64,000 nt of DNA from Curtobacterium poinsettiae (GCF_025677645.1 NZ_CP106879.1:1116001-1180000); one strand, 5' to 3'; shown: positions 44,143 through 53,196, counted from the stretch's first letter. Numbers and translations: made by a program. Notes: generated by a model not told the origin, from the letters alone.

Positions 44143-44205
44143 CACTTCGTGAGCAGCAATGGTCGGGTCGCCTTCGGGCGCCCGACCACTGCTGCTCACG
44201 AAGTG
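44143..44205. terminator. Bidirectional terminator hairpin, GTGAGCAG type, copy 3
   Basis: 25-bp arms (44,143-44,167 and 44,181-44,205), with one mismatch, surround a short GC hairpin loop. It sits between the convergent MFS and CtaG-like genes. The CGTGAGCAG core matches the repeats at 30,689 and 32,108. Confidence 0.85.
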
Positions 44206-44226
44206 GAACGAGGGGCGTCCCGACGC

Positions 44227-45102
44227 TCAGCCGCGGCGCCGCAGGTGCGCTCGGGTCAGCTCGTCCATCTGTTCGTCGGTCAGGGCGTCGACGGCCCGGG
44301 CCTCGCGGCGGTCGGTCCGCTGCCACCGGATGAACAGGGCGACGAGCACGGGGATGTCCGCCACCTCGGCGATGAACCACAGCAGGTCGCCCGCCAGGTG
44401 CTGGTCCTGCAGCGGCGACGGGTACCAGGCCCGCCCGACCACCGGCACGAGGGACCCGTCGAGCACGTGGTTCGTGATCCGCAGCACGATGCCCGGGACC
44501 GCGTCGACGACCAGCTCGACGAACGCCAGCAGGAACTCGGCCGTGGCGAACGTCGACGAGACGAGCACGCCGACCTCGGACAGTGGCGCGAGCAGGCCGA
44601 ACCCCAGCGCCGGCACGGCCACGGTGATGACAGCCGCCCATGCGGGGGACTCCCGGATCACCGCCGAGAACGGGGTGAGCAGGACGGCGAACAGCGCGAG
44701 CGCGACCAGCGGCGCGACGATCGCGTTGCCGAGCAGGCGCACCGGACGTGACCCCATGACCGCGTCGGCGACCTGCGCGAGGCGACCCGGGCCGCCGATC
44801 CGGAGCAGTGCGACGGGCGCACCGAGCGCGGCGAAGGTGGGGACCGCGAAGAACAGCAGGGCGGCCCGCAGGACGAAGGCCCAGCGCAACCGCTCGTCGT
44901 CGACGCCGACGATGCCGAACTGCAGGACGCCGAACAGCACGAGCGCCGTGGCGAAGGCGAGCGTGCGCCACCACGGCCAGCGGGCACCCCGCCGCGCCGC
45001 GCCGCCGACCCACCGGCAGTAGGCGACCGCGGCGACGACGAGGAGCACCGCCGCCAGGGGATCGAACCGCCAGGTGCTCCAGAACTCGGGTGTCGACGGC
45101 GT
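44227..45102 (-). CDS. CtaG/caa3-type cytochrome c oxidase assembly protein; apparent ACG start
   Basis: About 291 residues if read from 45,102, with seven or more membrane helices. VGIVGVDDERLRWAFVLRAALLFFAVPTFAALGAP and the later DQHLAGDLLWFIAEVADIPVLVALFI match the Caa3_CtaG family. The first standard start in frame is GTG 45,048, but that cuts off EFWSTWRFDPLAA, which belongs to the family's N-terminus. Upstream lies AGGAGG (45,109-45,114), a 6-base spacer, and ACG (45,100-45,102) where ATG would be expected. Either ACG is used, or the start codon is mutated or misread. Helps assemble the copper centre of oxidase. Confidence 0.82.
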   Translation of the reverse strand, partial: TPSTPEFWSTWRFDPLAAVLLVVAAVAYCRWVGGAARRGARWPWWRTLAFATALVLFGVLQFGIVGVDDERLRWAFVLRAALLFFAVPTFAALGAPVALLRIGGPGRLAQVADAVMGSRPVRLLGNAIVAPLVALALFAVLLTPFSAVIRESPAWAAVITVAVPALGFGLLAPLSEVGVLVSSTFATAEFLLAFVELVVDAVPGIVLRITNHVLDGSLVPVVGRAWYPSPLQDQHLAGDLLWFIAEVADIPVLVALFIRWQRTDRREARAVDALTDEQMDELTRAHLRRRG

Positions 45103-45213
45103 GGGGAGCCTCCTGGGGATCAGGCGGGCTCGTCCTCCGCGCCGCCGGAGCCATCCTCCGTCCGCCCGACGTCCGCCGGGGGTCCGGCTGGCCCCGGGAC
45201 GGTGAGAACCGGT

Positions 45214-46527
45214 TCAGATCCGGGCGACCCCGCGTGCCGGGACGGTCCGCGACAGCAGCCAGACGCCCACCGGCACGGCCACTGCACCGACGAGCGCGAC
45301 GCCGAACGACAGGTGCAGCTGCATCACGAGGAACGCCGGGCCGATCGTGCAGAAGGCGGCGAGCGCGACGACCGGCCACGACGGACGGTCGGCCGACGGC
45401 AACAGCCGGGGGAGCGGCCGGTCGAACCAGCGCAGAGCCCTGGCCACCCCGAGCGCGACGGCGAGCACCACCACGAGTGCGACGACCCGGGACGCCCACC
45501 ACGGACCGGAACCCGGCGTCGGGAACGGCAGTCCGACGAGCAGGGCGACGCCGTTCAGCGCGATGAAGAGCGGCAGGTGCCACAGGTAGATGGTCATGCC
45601 GTCCCGGCCGAGCACGAACACTGCCCCGAGGGCGGCCCGGGTGCGCATCAGTCGGGAGAGCGGAGCGTGCACGAGCTGGACCAGGCAGGCCTGCGCGATC
45701 GCCAGGAACGCCAACGGGAGCATCGGCGGGTTGAGGTCCTGCAGCATGTCGGGTGCCCAGAGCCCGACCGAGGTCATCGGTACGAGCACGGCGTAGGCGG
45801 CGACGGCGATGCCCAGCAGGAGCACCTTCGACCGGCGAGCGAACCAGCCGTCGGCCCAGAGGAAGCCGAGCTGCTGCGCGAAGAGCCACACCGGCCCGAG
45901 GTTGAGCAGCCCGACCTCGGCGACACCGGTGGCCAGGCGGACGGCGTCGACCGCTCCGGCGAGCACGAGCAGCACGGCGAGGGTGGCCCAGGGTGCTCGT
46001 TCGTGCAGGCGCATCATCACGGGCACGCAGCACTGGGTGATGCCGTAGGCGGCCAGGAACCAGAGCGGCGAACCGATGCCGAACGCGACCTCGGCCAGGA
46101 GCTCCGGCGGCGTCCCCGCGGCCGTGGCGACCCCGAGCCCGAGCGCGAGGAACACGAACAGCGGCACCGCGGGCCGGAACAGCCGCACCAGTCGGGTGGC
46201 CAGGAAGTCGCGGGCGGGGCTCGGTGCGCCTCGGGCGACGGTGCTGCGCCAGCCGACGGCGCTCGCGAACCCGCCGACCACGAAGAACAGCGGCATCACC
46301 TGCCCGACCCAGGTGGCGGCGACGTACCAGGGGAGTTCCTGCAGCGGGCTCGTGACCCGCACCCCCTGGTCGTCGGCGGCGACGCCGACCATCGTGACGT
46401 GCACGATGACGACGAGGACGACGCAGGCCGTCCGGATGAGGTCGACGACCAGGTCCCGCTTCACGATGATCCCCCGGACGTCCTCGGTGCTGTTCGCCTG
46501 TTCAGGCAGACCCTGGCTCGTGGACAT
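45214..46527 (-). CDS. Acyltransferase 3 family membrane protein
   Basis: 437 residues with ten or more membrane helices. VVDLIRTACVVLVVIVHVTM carries the conserved Arg and His of acyltransferase 3, FFVVGGFASAVGW follows, and GMTIYLWHLPLFIALNGVALL lies near the end. These enzymes O-acylate sugars, peptidoglycan or antibiotics at the membrane; no substrate can be assigned. ATG 46,527 is preceded by TAACGT and six bases, a leaderless promoter. The CtaG-like gene lies downstream on the same strand. Confidence 0.88.
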   Translation of the reverse strand: MSTSQGLPEQANSTEDVRGIIVKRDLVVDLIRTACVVLVVIVHVTMVGVAADDQGVRVTSPLQELPWYVAATWVGQVMPLFFVVGGFASAVGWRSTVARGAPSPARDFLATRLVRLFRPAVPLFVFLALGLGVATAAGTPPELLAEVAFGIGSPLWFLAAYGITQCCVPVMMRLHERAPWATLAVLLVLAGAVDAVRLATGVAEVGLLNLGPVWLFAQQLGFLWADGWFARRSKVLLLGIAVAAYAVLVPMTSVGLWAPDMLQDLNPPMLPLAFLAIAQACLVQLVHAPLSRLMRTRAALGAVFVLGRDGMTIYLWHLPLFIALNGVALLVGLPFPTPGSGPWWASRVVALVVVLAVALGVARALRWFDRPLPRLLPSADRPSWPVVALAAFCTIGPAFLVMQLHLSFGVALVGAVAVPVGVWLLSRTVPARGVARI

Positions 46528-46663
46528 GTCCGGACGTTAGCGTGCGGATCGGTCGGTCCAGCGGCGTCCCAGCGGATCGCGACCGGATCGTGACACTTCG
46601 TATTCCGGTGGCGGCATGCGTCCTTCGATGGCCGGCAGCAGAAGCTCGTGTACAGTGAACACG

Positions 46664-46684
46664 TTGTCTTGATTCCTGCAAAAG
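46664..46684 (+). promoter_or_regulatory. Putative FurA/PerR-type operator upstream of the fur-catalase genes
   Basis: TTGTCTTGATTCCTGCAAAAG, an AT-rich stretch 12 bases before the regulator start. It resembles the mycobacterial FurA box (TCTTGA followed by TTCC and AAAAG). TACAGT at 46,651-46,656 may be the -10. Resemblance is from memory and inexact. Confidence 0.5.
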
Positions 46685-46695
46685 AAAGGCTCAGC

Positions 46696-47160
46696 ATGGA
46701 CGCCGACGCCGATCTGCTCCGTTCCTCGGGGCTCCGGGTCACGACCCCGCGACTCGCGGTGCTCCGCGCGACCGACTCGATGCCGCACGCCACCGCGGAC
46801 GACATCGTCACCGCGCTCGCCGTGGAGTTGCCGACCACGAGTCACCAGGCCGTCTACGGCGTGCTGAACGCCCTGACCGGCGTCGGGCTCGTCCGCCGCA
46901 TCGAACCGGCTGGCAGCCCCGCGCGGTACGAGCGCCGCACCGGTGACAACCACCACCACATCGTCTGCACCCTGTGCGGCGCCATCGAGGACGTCGACTG
47001 TGCGGTCGGCCACTCGCCCTGCCTGACGCCGTCCGAGACCCACGGCTTCGCGGTCACCACCGCGGAGGTCACCTACTGGGGCATCTGCGAACGCTGCGCA
47101 GCGGCAGAGCGCGACGGTGCGGAGCACGACGACCCGGACGTCGCCCCCGCGCCCGCCTGA
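46696..47160 (+). CDS. Fur-family peroxide/iron-responsive repressor (FurA/CatR-like)
   Basis: 154 residues. Winged helix: [27 protein letters not shown] and [23 protein letters not shown]. Metal sites: [12 protein letters not shown] (regulatory His and first CxxC) and WGICERCA (second CxxC, structural zinc). It precedes a catalase gene by 95 bases, as FurA precedes KatG in mycobacteria, so it probably represses itself and the catalase until peroxide oxidises it. ATG 46,696 follows AAAGG. Confidence 0.92.
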   Translation: MDADADLLRSSGLRVTTPRLAVLRATDSMPHATADDIVTALAVELPTTSHQAVYGVLNALTGVGLVRRIEPAGSPARYERRTGDNHHHIVCTLCGAIEDVDCAVGHSPCLTPSETHGFAVTTAEVTYWGICERCAAAERDGAEHDDPDVAPAPA

Positions 47161-47255
47161 CGGCGACCGCCCACCGCACCGGCCGCACGACGCGCCGGAT
47201 CCCGAACCACCCGAGCACCCCTGACCGAACCAACGTCCCACCTCAAGGAGGAACC

Positions 47256-48773
47256 GTGTCCGACCAGAACACGCCGACCGGCACCCCGACCACCACGACC
47301 AACAGCGGCGCACCCGTCTCGAGCGACGAGCACTCGATGGGCGTCGGGGCCGACGGCCCCCTCGCGCTGCACGACCACTACCTGGTCGAGAAGCTCGCCC
47401 AGTTCAACCGCGAGCGTGTCCCGGAGCGGGTCGTGCACGCCAAGGGTGGCGGCGCCTTCGGTACCTTCACCGTCACGCAGGACGTCTCGCGCTTCACCCG
47501 AGCCGCGTTCCTGCAGCCCGGGCAGACCACCGAGATGCTCGCCCGGTTCTCGAGCGTCGCCGGTGAGCAGGGTTCCCCCGACACCTGGCGCGACCCCCGC
47601 GGCTTCGCGCTGAAGTTCTACACGACCGAGGGCAACTACGACCTGGTCGGCAACAACACCCCGGTGTTCTTCATCCGCGACGGCATCAAGTTCCCCGACT
47701 TCATCCGCTCGCAGAAGCGCCTGCCCGGTTCGCACCTGCGCGACCACGACATGCAGTGGGACTTCTGGACCCTGTCGCCCGAGTCGGCGCACCAGGTCAC
47801 GTGGCTGATGGGCGACCGCGGCCTGCCGGCGAGCTGGCGCGAGATGGACGGTTTCGGCTCGCACACCTACCAGTGGATCAACGCCGAGGGCGAGCGCTTC
47901 TGGGTGAAGTACCACTTCATCACCGAGCAGGGCCACAAGACCCTGACGCAGGAGGACGCCGACCGCATCGCCGGCGAGGACGCGGACTTCCACATCCGCG
48001 ACCTGCACGCCGCGATCGAGCGTCAGGACTTCCCGCGGTGGACCCTCAAGGTGCAGGTCATGCCCTACGAGGACGCCGCGACCTACCGCTTCAACCCGTT
48101 CGACCTGACGAAGGTGTGGCCGCACGCGGACTACCCCCTCATCGAGGTCGGCACGATGGAGCTCAACCGCAACCCGGAGAACTACTTCGCGCAGATCGAG
48201 CAGGCGACGTTCGCCCCCTCGAACTTCGTGCCCGGCATCGCGGCGAGCCCTGACAAGATGCTCCTGGCGCGCATCTTCAGCTACGCGGACGCCCACCGCT
48301 ACCGTGTCGGCACGAACCACGCCCAGCTGCCGGTGAACGCCCCGAAGAACGAGGTCCACTCGTACTCGAAGGACGGCGGCATGCGCTTCGACTTCCAGAA
48401 GTCCGAGGTGCCGGTGTACGCGCCGAACTCGCTCGGTGGTGCGCACGCCGACCCGAACGCGACCGACGACGCCCCGGGCTGGGAGTCCGACGGTGCGCTG
48501 CAGCGTTCCGCCGCGACCCTGCACCCGGAGGACGACGACTTCGGCCAGGCCGGCACGCTCGTCCGTGAGGTCCTGGACGACGCCGCCCGTGAGCGCCTGG
48601 TCGGCAACATCGCCGGCCACGTCTCGAAGGTGACGCGCGACGACCTGCGCGAGCGCGTGTTCGCCTACTGGACGAACGTCGACGCCGACCTGGGTGCGCG
48701 CGTGCGCGCCGCGGTCACGCCGAGCGCGCCGGGCTCCAACGAGGACCCGGAGAAGGTCGCGGTCGAGGCGTAA
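47256..48773 (+). CDS. katA: Haem catalase (monofunctional, KatA type)
   Basis: 505 residues. The catalytic His lies in [14 protein letters not shown], the Asn in [16 protein letters not shown], and the haem-ligand Tyr in [16 protein letters not shown]. The [21 protein letters not shown] segment and the length fit a small-subunit catalase. It decomposes hydrogen peroxide. GTG 47,256 has a strong AAGGAGG. Co-regulated with the preceding Fur-family repressor in all likelihood. Confidence 0.97.
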   Translation: MSDQNTPTGTPTTTTNSGAPVSSDEHSMGVGADGPLALHDHYLVEKLAQFNRERVPERVVHAKGGGAFGTFTVTQDVSRFTRAAFLQPGQTTEMLARFSSVAGEQGSPDTWRDPRGFALKFYTTEGNYDLVGNNTPVFFIRDGIKFPDFIRSQKRLPGSHLRDHDMQWDFWTLSPESAHQVTWLMGDRGLPASWREMDGFGSHTYQWINAEGERFWVKYHFITEQGHKTLTQEDADRIAGEDADFHIRDLHAAIERQDFPRWTLKVQVMPYEDAATYRFNPFDLTKVWPHADYPLIEVGTMELNRNPENYFAQIEQATFAPSNFVPGIAASPDKMLLARIFSYADAHRYRVGTNHAQLPVNAPKNEVHSYSKDGGMRFDFQKSEVPVYAPNSLGGAHADPNATDDAPGWESDGALQRSAATLHPEDDDFGQAGTLVREVLDDAARERLVGNIAGHVSKVTRDDLRERVFAYWTNVDADLGARVRAAVTPSAPGSNEDPEKVAVEA

Positions 48774-48790
48774 GCCCCGCTCCACCACCT

Positions 48791-48838
48791 GACGGACGGG
48801 AGGCCCGGTACCAGCTGGTACCGGGCCTCCCGTCCGTC
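48791..48838. terminator. Perfect 48-bp palindromic terminator after katA
   Basis: Arms 48,791-48,814 and 48,815-48,838 are exact complements (GACGGACGGGAGGCCCGG outward). It lies between the convergent catalase and GNAT genes. It shares GGAGGCCCGG/CCGGGCCTCC with the terminator at 29,793. Confidence 0.88.
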
Positions 48839-48852
48839 GGTCTGAAGCGGTT

Positions 48853-49419
48853 CTAGACCTGCTGGCCGTTCAGCCAGATCGGCCCAGCGGGCCAGTCCTC
48901 GAGCTGCGCTGCCACCGGCAGCGCCATCCAGCCGCCCTGCTCGGTGTTGCTGACGCCCGCGCCCTCGGCCGTGAACGCCGAGAAGGTGCCGACGGCCTCG
49001 GGGAACTCGTGCCATCCGAGCTTCGAGTAGAACGGGATGCGGTCCTCGCCCGCGCCGAGGAACCCGAAGGGGACGCGGAGTCCCTCGAGGACCGCCGCGG
49101 TCCGGGTCATCAGCTCGCGGCCGACGCCGGTGCCCTGCAGGCGGGGTGCGACGGCCACCAGGCCGGTGTCGCCGACCAGGACGTCCTGCCCGCCGACGGA
49201 GATGTACATGCGGCGGATGCCGACGTGGGCCAGGACGACCCCGTCGGCGTCGTGCGCGAGCACCCGGCGTTCCGGCTGCATGCCGGACCAGCTCCGGCCG
49301 CCCACGTACCAGTGCGACCAGTCGGGGAAGGCCTGCCCGAGCAGCGCTGCGATCGCTTCGTGGTCGGGGAGCGACAGCGTGCTCTCCTCGACCACCTCCC
49401 ACCGGATGTCGTCACTCAC
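48853..49419 (-). CDS. GNAT-family N-acetyltransferase (AAC(2')/NodA-like subgroup)
   Basis: 188 residues. TGLVAVAPRLQGTGVGRELM is the acetyl-CoA motif A, FGFLGAGEDRIPFYSKLGWHEF forms motif B, and the C-terminus ends DWPAGPIWLNGQQV, which recalls the aminoglycoside 2'-acetyltransferase/NodA type. Substrate unknown. GTG 49,419 follows CAGGAT and six bases, consistent with leaderless transcription. It diverges from the secreted-peptide operon. Confidence 0.82.
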   Translation of the reverse strand: MSDDIRWEVVEESTLSLPDHEAIAALLGQAFPDWSHWYVGGRSWSGMQPERRVLAHDADGVVLAHVGIRRMYISVGGQDVLVGDTGLVAVAPRLQGTGVGRELMTRTAAVLEGLRVPFGFLGAGEDRIPFYSKLGWHEFPEAVGTFSAFTAEGAGVSNTEQGGWMALPVAAQLEDWPAGPIWLNGQQV

Positions 49420-49484
49420 GCGTCCATCCTGCACGGATGTGGTGACGGTCGTTGCGTTCTCTCACTGGCCGGTAATACGTTAAC

Positions 49485-49507
49485 GGTGACATCTGGGTGA
49501 TGTCACC
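49485..49507 (+). promoter_or_regulatory. Inverted repeat in the promoter/leader of the secreted-peptide operon
   Basis: GGTGACATC, five bases, GATGTCACC: perfect 9-bp arms ending 7 bases before the Shine-Dalgarno GAAGGGGAG. With -35 TTGCGT (49,452), 18 bases and -10 TACGTT (49,476), transcription would begin inside the repeat. It could be an operator or a leader hairpin. Confidence 0.6.
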
Positions 49508-49523
49508 AACGAAGGGGAGATCG

Positions 49524-49808
49524 ATGTCGATCAAGAACGTCGTACTGGGTGCGGTCGTGCTGGGGAGTGTCGTGGGCGGCGGGATCGCGGTCGACACCGT
49601 GACGGCGCCGGAGGCGAGTGCTGCGACGTGCTGGCGGAAGGTGACGCAGAGCACGGGCTTCAACGAGTCGGGGTGTGGTCGCGCTCAGCACTTCAACCGT
49701 CTGCGGAGCGGGACGATGAAGTGGGGGAACGTGGTCGGTGGCAACAAGTGGTCCTACCAGGCTGCCTGCTGGACCAACATCGCCCAGTACGGCATGACCC
49801 GGGCCTGA
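49524..49808 (+). CDS. Small secreted Trp/Cys-containing basic peptide (bacteriocin-like candidate)
   Basis: 94 residues. A Sec-type signal peptide (hydrophobic residues 5-23) ends at a probable site after EASA (residue 33), leaving a mature peptide of about 61 residues. The mature part starts ATCWRKVTQSTGFNESGCG, has three cysteines, four tryptophans, and is rich in Arg/Lys/Asn/Gly, ending QYGMTRA. It resembles in size and organisation the Sec-exported lactococcin-972-type bacteriocins, but I do not see that family's sequence signature. ATG 49,524 follows GAAGGGGAG. First gene of a five-gene operon with an ABC exporter-like system. Toxin, signal or other role is inference. Confidence 0.72.
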   Translation: MSIKNVVLGAVVLGSVVGGGIAVDTVTAPEASAATCWRKVTQSTGFNESGCGRAQHFNRLRSGTMKWGNVVGGNKWSYQAACWTNIAQYGMTRA

Positions 49809-49812
49809 CGCG

Positions 49813-50406
49813 GTGATCCGGAACCGTGCGCGGGGAGCAACGGTCGTCGGGGTGATCGCCGCCGCGGCACTCGCTGGCTGCGCCTCCGCAGATGCTGCCC
49901 CCCGGGTCGTCGATCCGTCAGGCTTCTCCGACGCTGGGCCGTGGGCGGATGAGTTCGCGGAATCAGCCGCCGACACCAGCCCGTACCAGCGGCAGATCCT
50001 CTCGGACGGAACGATCTCGGCGCGGGAGGTCGCAGATGCGCAGGCCCGCATGAGCGCATGCATGCGAGATCTCGGCTACGACTACACCACAGCGGAGGAC
50101 GGCACGTCCGAAGCGTCGCCGCTCCCCGGGCGGAAGGCTGAAGACGCCACGGCCATGAACGATTCGAAGTCGAAGTTCGCGAAGGACTTCGACAGCGACG
50201 TGACCTACCTGTTCAACGAGGTCTGGCGGAACCCGGAGAAGCAGGACGAGGCAACGATCACTGTCGCGTGCCTCCGTGCTGCGAAACTCGTCGACGACAC
50301 GTACACCGAACGTGACTGGCGTGATCAGAACGACGACGGGAACTTCTCCTTCTCGCCGTGGGATCCCGCAGCCGTCCAGTGTCGGCTGGACCCCCTCGGC
50401 CTCTAG
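49813..50406 (+). CDS. Lipoprotein of unknown function
   Basis: 197 residues from GTG 49,813, four bases after the peptide gene. The short signal ends in a lipobox (AALAGC), so it is anchored on the outer face of the membrane. The mature part is acidic with ISAREVADAQARMSACMRDLGYDYT, a helix seen in several actinobacterial lipoproteins of unknown role, and two further cysteines (VACLRAA, VQCRLDP). Its place between the peptide and the transporter genes makes an immunity or peptide-binding role plausible, but no direct evidence exists. Confidence 0.75.
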   Translation: MIRNRARGATVVGVIAAAALAGCASADAAPRVVDPSGFSDAGPWADEFAESAADTSPYQRQILSDGTISAREVADAQARMSACMRDLGYDYTTAEDGTSEASPLPGRKAEDATAMNDSKSKFAKDFDSDVTYLFNEVWRNPEKQDEATITVACLRAAKLVDDTYTERDWRDQNDDGNFSFSPWDPAAVQCRLDPLGL

Positions 50407-50414
50407 CGGCGCTG

Positions 50415-51458
50415 ATGCGCTTCCCGTCTGCCGCACTCCTGGCGCTCGGGGCGATGGTGGTCGCGGCGGCGACGGCCGCCGCCATCGTGGTCGTTGTGCC
50501 GGCCGAGGTCCCGGCGGCACTCCGGACGGCGGCCCCCGCGAGCACCGTCCGGGTGACCGAACGCACCGATGCCGACGAACGACAGGTGCAGCTCGCACTC
50601 GACACCGGTGCCCAACGGGCGGTCGTGACGTCGCGGACCGGCACGGTGACGACGTCGACGTGCTCGACCGGGGCACCCGTGCGGAGCGGGGACGTCTTCG
50701 CGCAGGTCGACGGGCGGCCGGTGATCGCGCTCGCCAGTGACGAGCCGCTGTGGCGCGACCTCGAGCTCGGCGACAGCGGGGCCGACGTCACGGGGTTGCA
50801 GCGGGAACTCACGCGCCTCGGTGCCGGATTGAGCACCGACGGCGTCCTCGGCCCGGGCACGCTCCGCGCTGCGCAGCAGTTCCTGGTCGACCGAGGTGTC
50901 GACCGCGACGACCTGCCCGACGACGTCGTGCTGCGGGACCCGTTCGCATGGGTGCCAGCCGCCGAGAACATCGTCCTGGCGTGCGTGGCCGTCGTCGGGG
51001 CAGCGGTCGGCGCTGACGGTGTCCTCGTCGAACTCCCGGCCGAACTCCGCGGTGCGCGCATCGAGGCGCTCCCGGTCGATCCGGCGCCGGGGGAGCGCGT
51101 GCTGCGGATCGGGAATGCCGACGTCCCGATCGACACCGCAGGGGTGGTCTCCGCGCCGACGGACCTCGCTGCTATCACCGCCCTGCCGGAGTACGCGGCG
51201 ACGGTCGCTTCGGCGGACGGCGCACCGACGGTGGCCGCGACCTGGACGCTCAGCCGCCCACGAACCGTCCAGGTGGTGCCACCGACGGCCCTCTGGGACC
51301 TCGTGGGCGCGCAGGCATGCGTGCAACCGACGACGGGGCGGTCACTCCGGGTCGAGGTGCTCGGATCGGAACTCGGGCAGTCGTTCGTCCGGGTGCCCGG
51401 CGGACGAACGCTCGACCGGATCCGTGCTGCGCCGGACCGGTCCAGCTCGTGTCGGTGA
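50415..51458 (+). CDS. Peptidoglycan-binding-domain membrane-fusion-type adaptor
   Basis: 347 residues from ATG 50,415. One N-terminal membrane helix (about 5-28) leads to an extracellular part. Residues 60-110 look like an adaptor barrel/lipoyl half (STCSTGAPVRSGDVFAQVDGRPVIAL). Around 115-160 is a PG_binding_1 domain: DLELGDSGADVTGLQRELTRLG and DGVLGPGTLRAAQQF. The rest forms further beta domains. Actinobacterial partners of MacB-like ABC permeases often have this layout, where the domain docks the exporter to peptidoglycan. Its stop overlaps the ATPase start (GTGA). Confidence 0.8.
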   Translation: MRFPSAALLALGAMVVAAATAAAIVVVVPAEVPAALRTAAPASTVRVTERTDADERQVQLALDTGAQRAVVTSRTGTVTTSTCSTGAPVRSGDVFAQVDGRPVIALASDEPLWRDLELGDSGADVTGLQRELTRLGAGLSTDGVLGPGTLRAAQQFLVDRGVDRDDLPDDVVLRDPFAWVPAAENIVLACVAVVGAAVGADGVLVELPAELRGARIEALPVDPAPGERVLRIGNADVPIDTAGVVSAPTDLAAITALPEYAATVASADGAPTVAATWTLSRPRTVQVVPPTALWDLVGAQACVQPTTGRSLRVEVLGSELGQSFVRVPGGRTLDRIRAAPDRSSSCR

Positions 51459-52051
51459 CGCTCGAGGGCGTCGGGCACGTCTGGCCGAACGGCACCGTGC
51501 TGTTCGACCGCGTCGACCGCACCTTCGCCGAGGGGACCGTGACCGCGGTCGTCGGGCCGAGCGGTTCCGGCAAGTCGACGCTGCTCGCGATCCTCGCCGG
51601 GATGCTCCGTCCGACGCGCGGTGCCGCCGTCCGTCCGCCGGGCTGTCGGCCGCTCTGGGTCTTCCAGAACCCGCACGGGGTGGCCCGCCGCCGAGTGCTC
51701 GACCACGTCGCGTTGCCGTTCGTCGCCCAGGGCGCGGATCGTCGGACCGCGGACGTCCGCGCGCTCGGGGTCCTCGAGCGCTTCGGGCTCGGTTCGCGGG
51801 CGCACGCGCGATTCGCCGAACTGTCCGGTGGTGAGGCGCAACGCCTGATGCTCGCGCGCACCATCGCCAGCGCGCCGGGTCTGATGCTGGTCGACGAGCC
51901 GACGGCGCAACTCGACCGAGCGGCCGCGATCGAGGTGAACCGTGGGATCGGTGCGCTCGCCGCGTCGGGGACGGTCGTCGTCGTCGCCACGCACGACGAC
52001 GCGAGCCGTGACGCCTGCGACGGAGTGCTCGACCTCGGGCGGTACCGATGA
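51455..52051 (+). CDS. ABC transporter ATP-binding protein (MacB/LolD-like)
   Basis: 198 residues, short for the family. Walker A GPSGSGKST at about 34-42, Q-loop WVFQNP, signature LSGGEAQRLMLARTI, Walker B LMLVDEPTAQLD and H-loop ATHDD are all intact. The segment between Walker A and the Q-loop is shortened. GTG 51,455 overlaps the adaptor stop; another in-frame GTG lies six bases upstream. It should energise the permease encoded next, whose ATG overlaps its stop by 4 bases. Confidence 0.88.
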   Translation: MTLEGVGHVWPNGTVLFDRVDRTFAEGTVTAVVGPSGSGKSTLLAILAGMLRPTRGAAVRPPGCRPLWVFQNPHGVARRRVLDHVALPFVAQGADRRTADVRALGVLERFGLGSRAHARFAELSGGEAQRLMLARTIASAPGLMLVDEPTAQLDRAAAIEVNRGIGALAASGTVVVVATHDDASRDACDGVLDLGRYR

Positions 52052-53139
52052 GCCCTCGCCGGATGCAGGTGACCGAGGTCTGGCGGGAGGCGTGGCGCGA
52101 CATCGCTTCCGGAGCCTCGTGGGCAGCGACGTCCGCTGTCGTCCTCGCGGTGCTGCTCGGCGGTGTCGTGGGCCTGCGCGCCGTAGCGGTCGCCGATGAC
52201 GTCCGAGCGGCTGCGGTGTTCGTCGCGAGCGGCGCGGCGACGACCGTCCAGCGGGCCGAGGGCCGGATCGACGGCCGCGTGTGCGATGCGCTCGTGGATA
52301 CCGAAGGGGTCATCGCGTCTGGTGCGTTCCGGCGCCTCGACGCCGCCGTCGTCCCCGCCGCGCTGCCGGGCTCGGCGATCCCGACCTACGAGGTGACCGC
52401 CGGGGTGCGTGGTCTGCTCGGCGGCTCCGATGCCGACGGCACCGCGGGAGTGATCGTCTCGCCCACGGTGCACGAGACCCTGGGTCTTGCTGCCGGCGAT
52501 CGCCTCGTGACGGCGGGCGGTGCGGGCACCGGAGTCGCCGGCGTGTACGACTACCCCGACGACGGCCGGGACCCCGACCTGGAGTACGCGGTCCTCGCGC
52601 CGACGGTCGACGACGGGTCGCCGTTCGACGCCTGCTGGGCGACGGTGTGGCCGCAGCGCGACGACACGGTCTCGATGCTCCGGCGCACCGTCCTGCCGGC
52701 GAGCGGGGCCGAGGGCGAAGACCGACCGACCGCCGGGCAGCTCAACCCGACGCTGGGCGCGGTCTTCACGCCCGCGGCGCGGCAGCCAGTGCTCGTCCCG
52801 TTCGGTGCAGCGGCCCTCGTGGGGCTGACGATCGGCGGGGCAGCGGTCGCACGGCGTCGGCTCGCCCTGGCCTCCGATCGGCACGTCGGGGTACCGCGGA
52901 GTGCGCAGGTCCTCGGCGTCGTCCTGCAGCACCTGGTCTGGGCATCGGTCGGGGCTGTGGTCGCGACGAGCGTCGCGGTGGTGTCGGTGCGTGGCCTCGA
53001 GGTCGACGATGCGCTGCCGATCGTGCGCGAGGCAATCGCGATCGCGTCCCTCGGGCTCGCCGGCGCGCTGCTCGGTGGGGCGCTCGCCGCGGCCGCGATC
53101 CGCGAGCGCGCGCTCCACCGCTACTTCCGCTCCCGCTGA
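52048..53139 (+). CDS. MacB/FtsX-like ABC permease
   Basis: 363 residues. Topology is one N-terminal helix (about 28-48), a large extracellular domain (about 50-245) and three C-terminal helices (about 250-270, 288-312, 327-350). This is the FtsX/MacB layout typical of mechanotransmission ABC systems, although sequence similarity to FtsX is weak. The extracellular part has two Cys (GRVCDAL, FDACWATVW). With the ATPase and adaptor it should form a tripartite-like system for exporting, or protecting against, the small secreted peptide. Confidence 0.75.
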   Translation: MSPRRMQVTEVWREAWRDIASGASWAATSAVVLAVLLGGVVGLRAVAVADDVRAAAVFVASGAATTVQRAEGRIDGRVCDALVDTEGVIASGAFRRLDAAVVPAALPGSAIPTYEVTAGVRGLLGGSDADGTAGVIVSPTVHETLGLAAGDRLVTAGGAGTGVAGVYDYPDDGRDPDLEYAVLAPTVDDGSPFDACWATVWPQRDDTVSMLRRTVLPASGAEGEDRPTAGQLNPTLGAVFTPAARQPVLVPFGAAALVGLTIGGAAVARRRLALASDRHVGVPRSAQVLGVVLQHLVWASVGAVVATSVAVVSVRGLEVDDALPIVREAIAIASLGLAGALLGGALAAAAIRERALHRYFRSR

Positions 53140-53196
53140 CCGCGGCCGGAGGGGCGGACACGCACCGGGCCTCCCGTCGCCTGCGCGCCCCCGTTC

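Noticed and set aside
49524..49808. Assignment of the small peptide to the lactococcin 972 family
   Set aside because: Size, Sec signal and neighbours fit, but the mature sequence lacks that family's residues and has three cysteines. I keep it as bacteriocin-like only.
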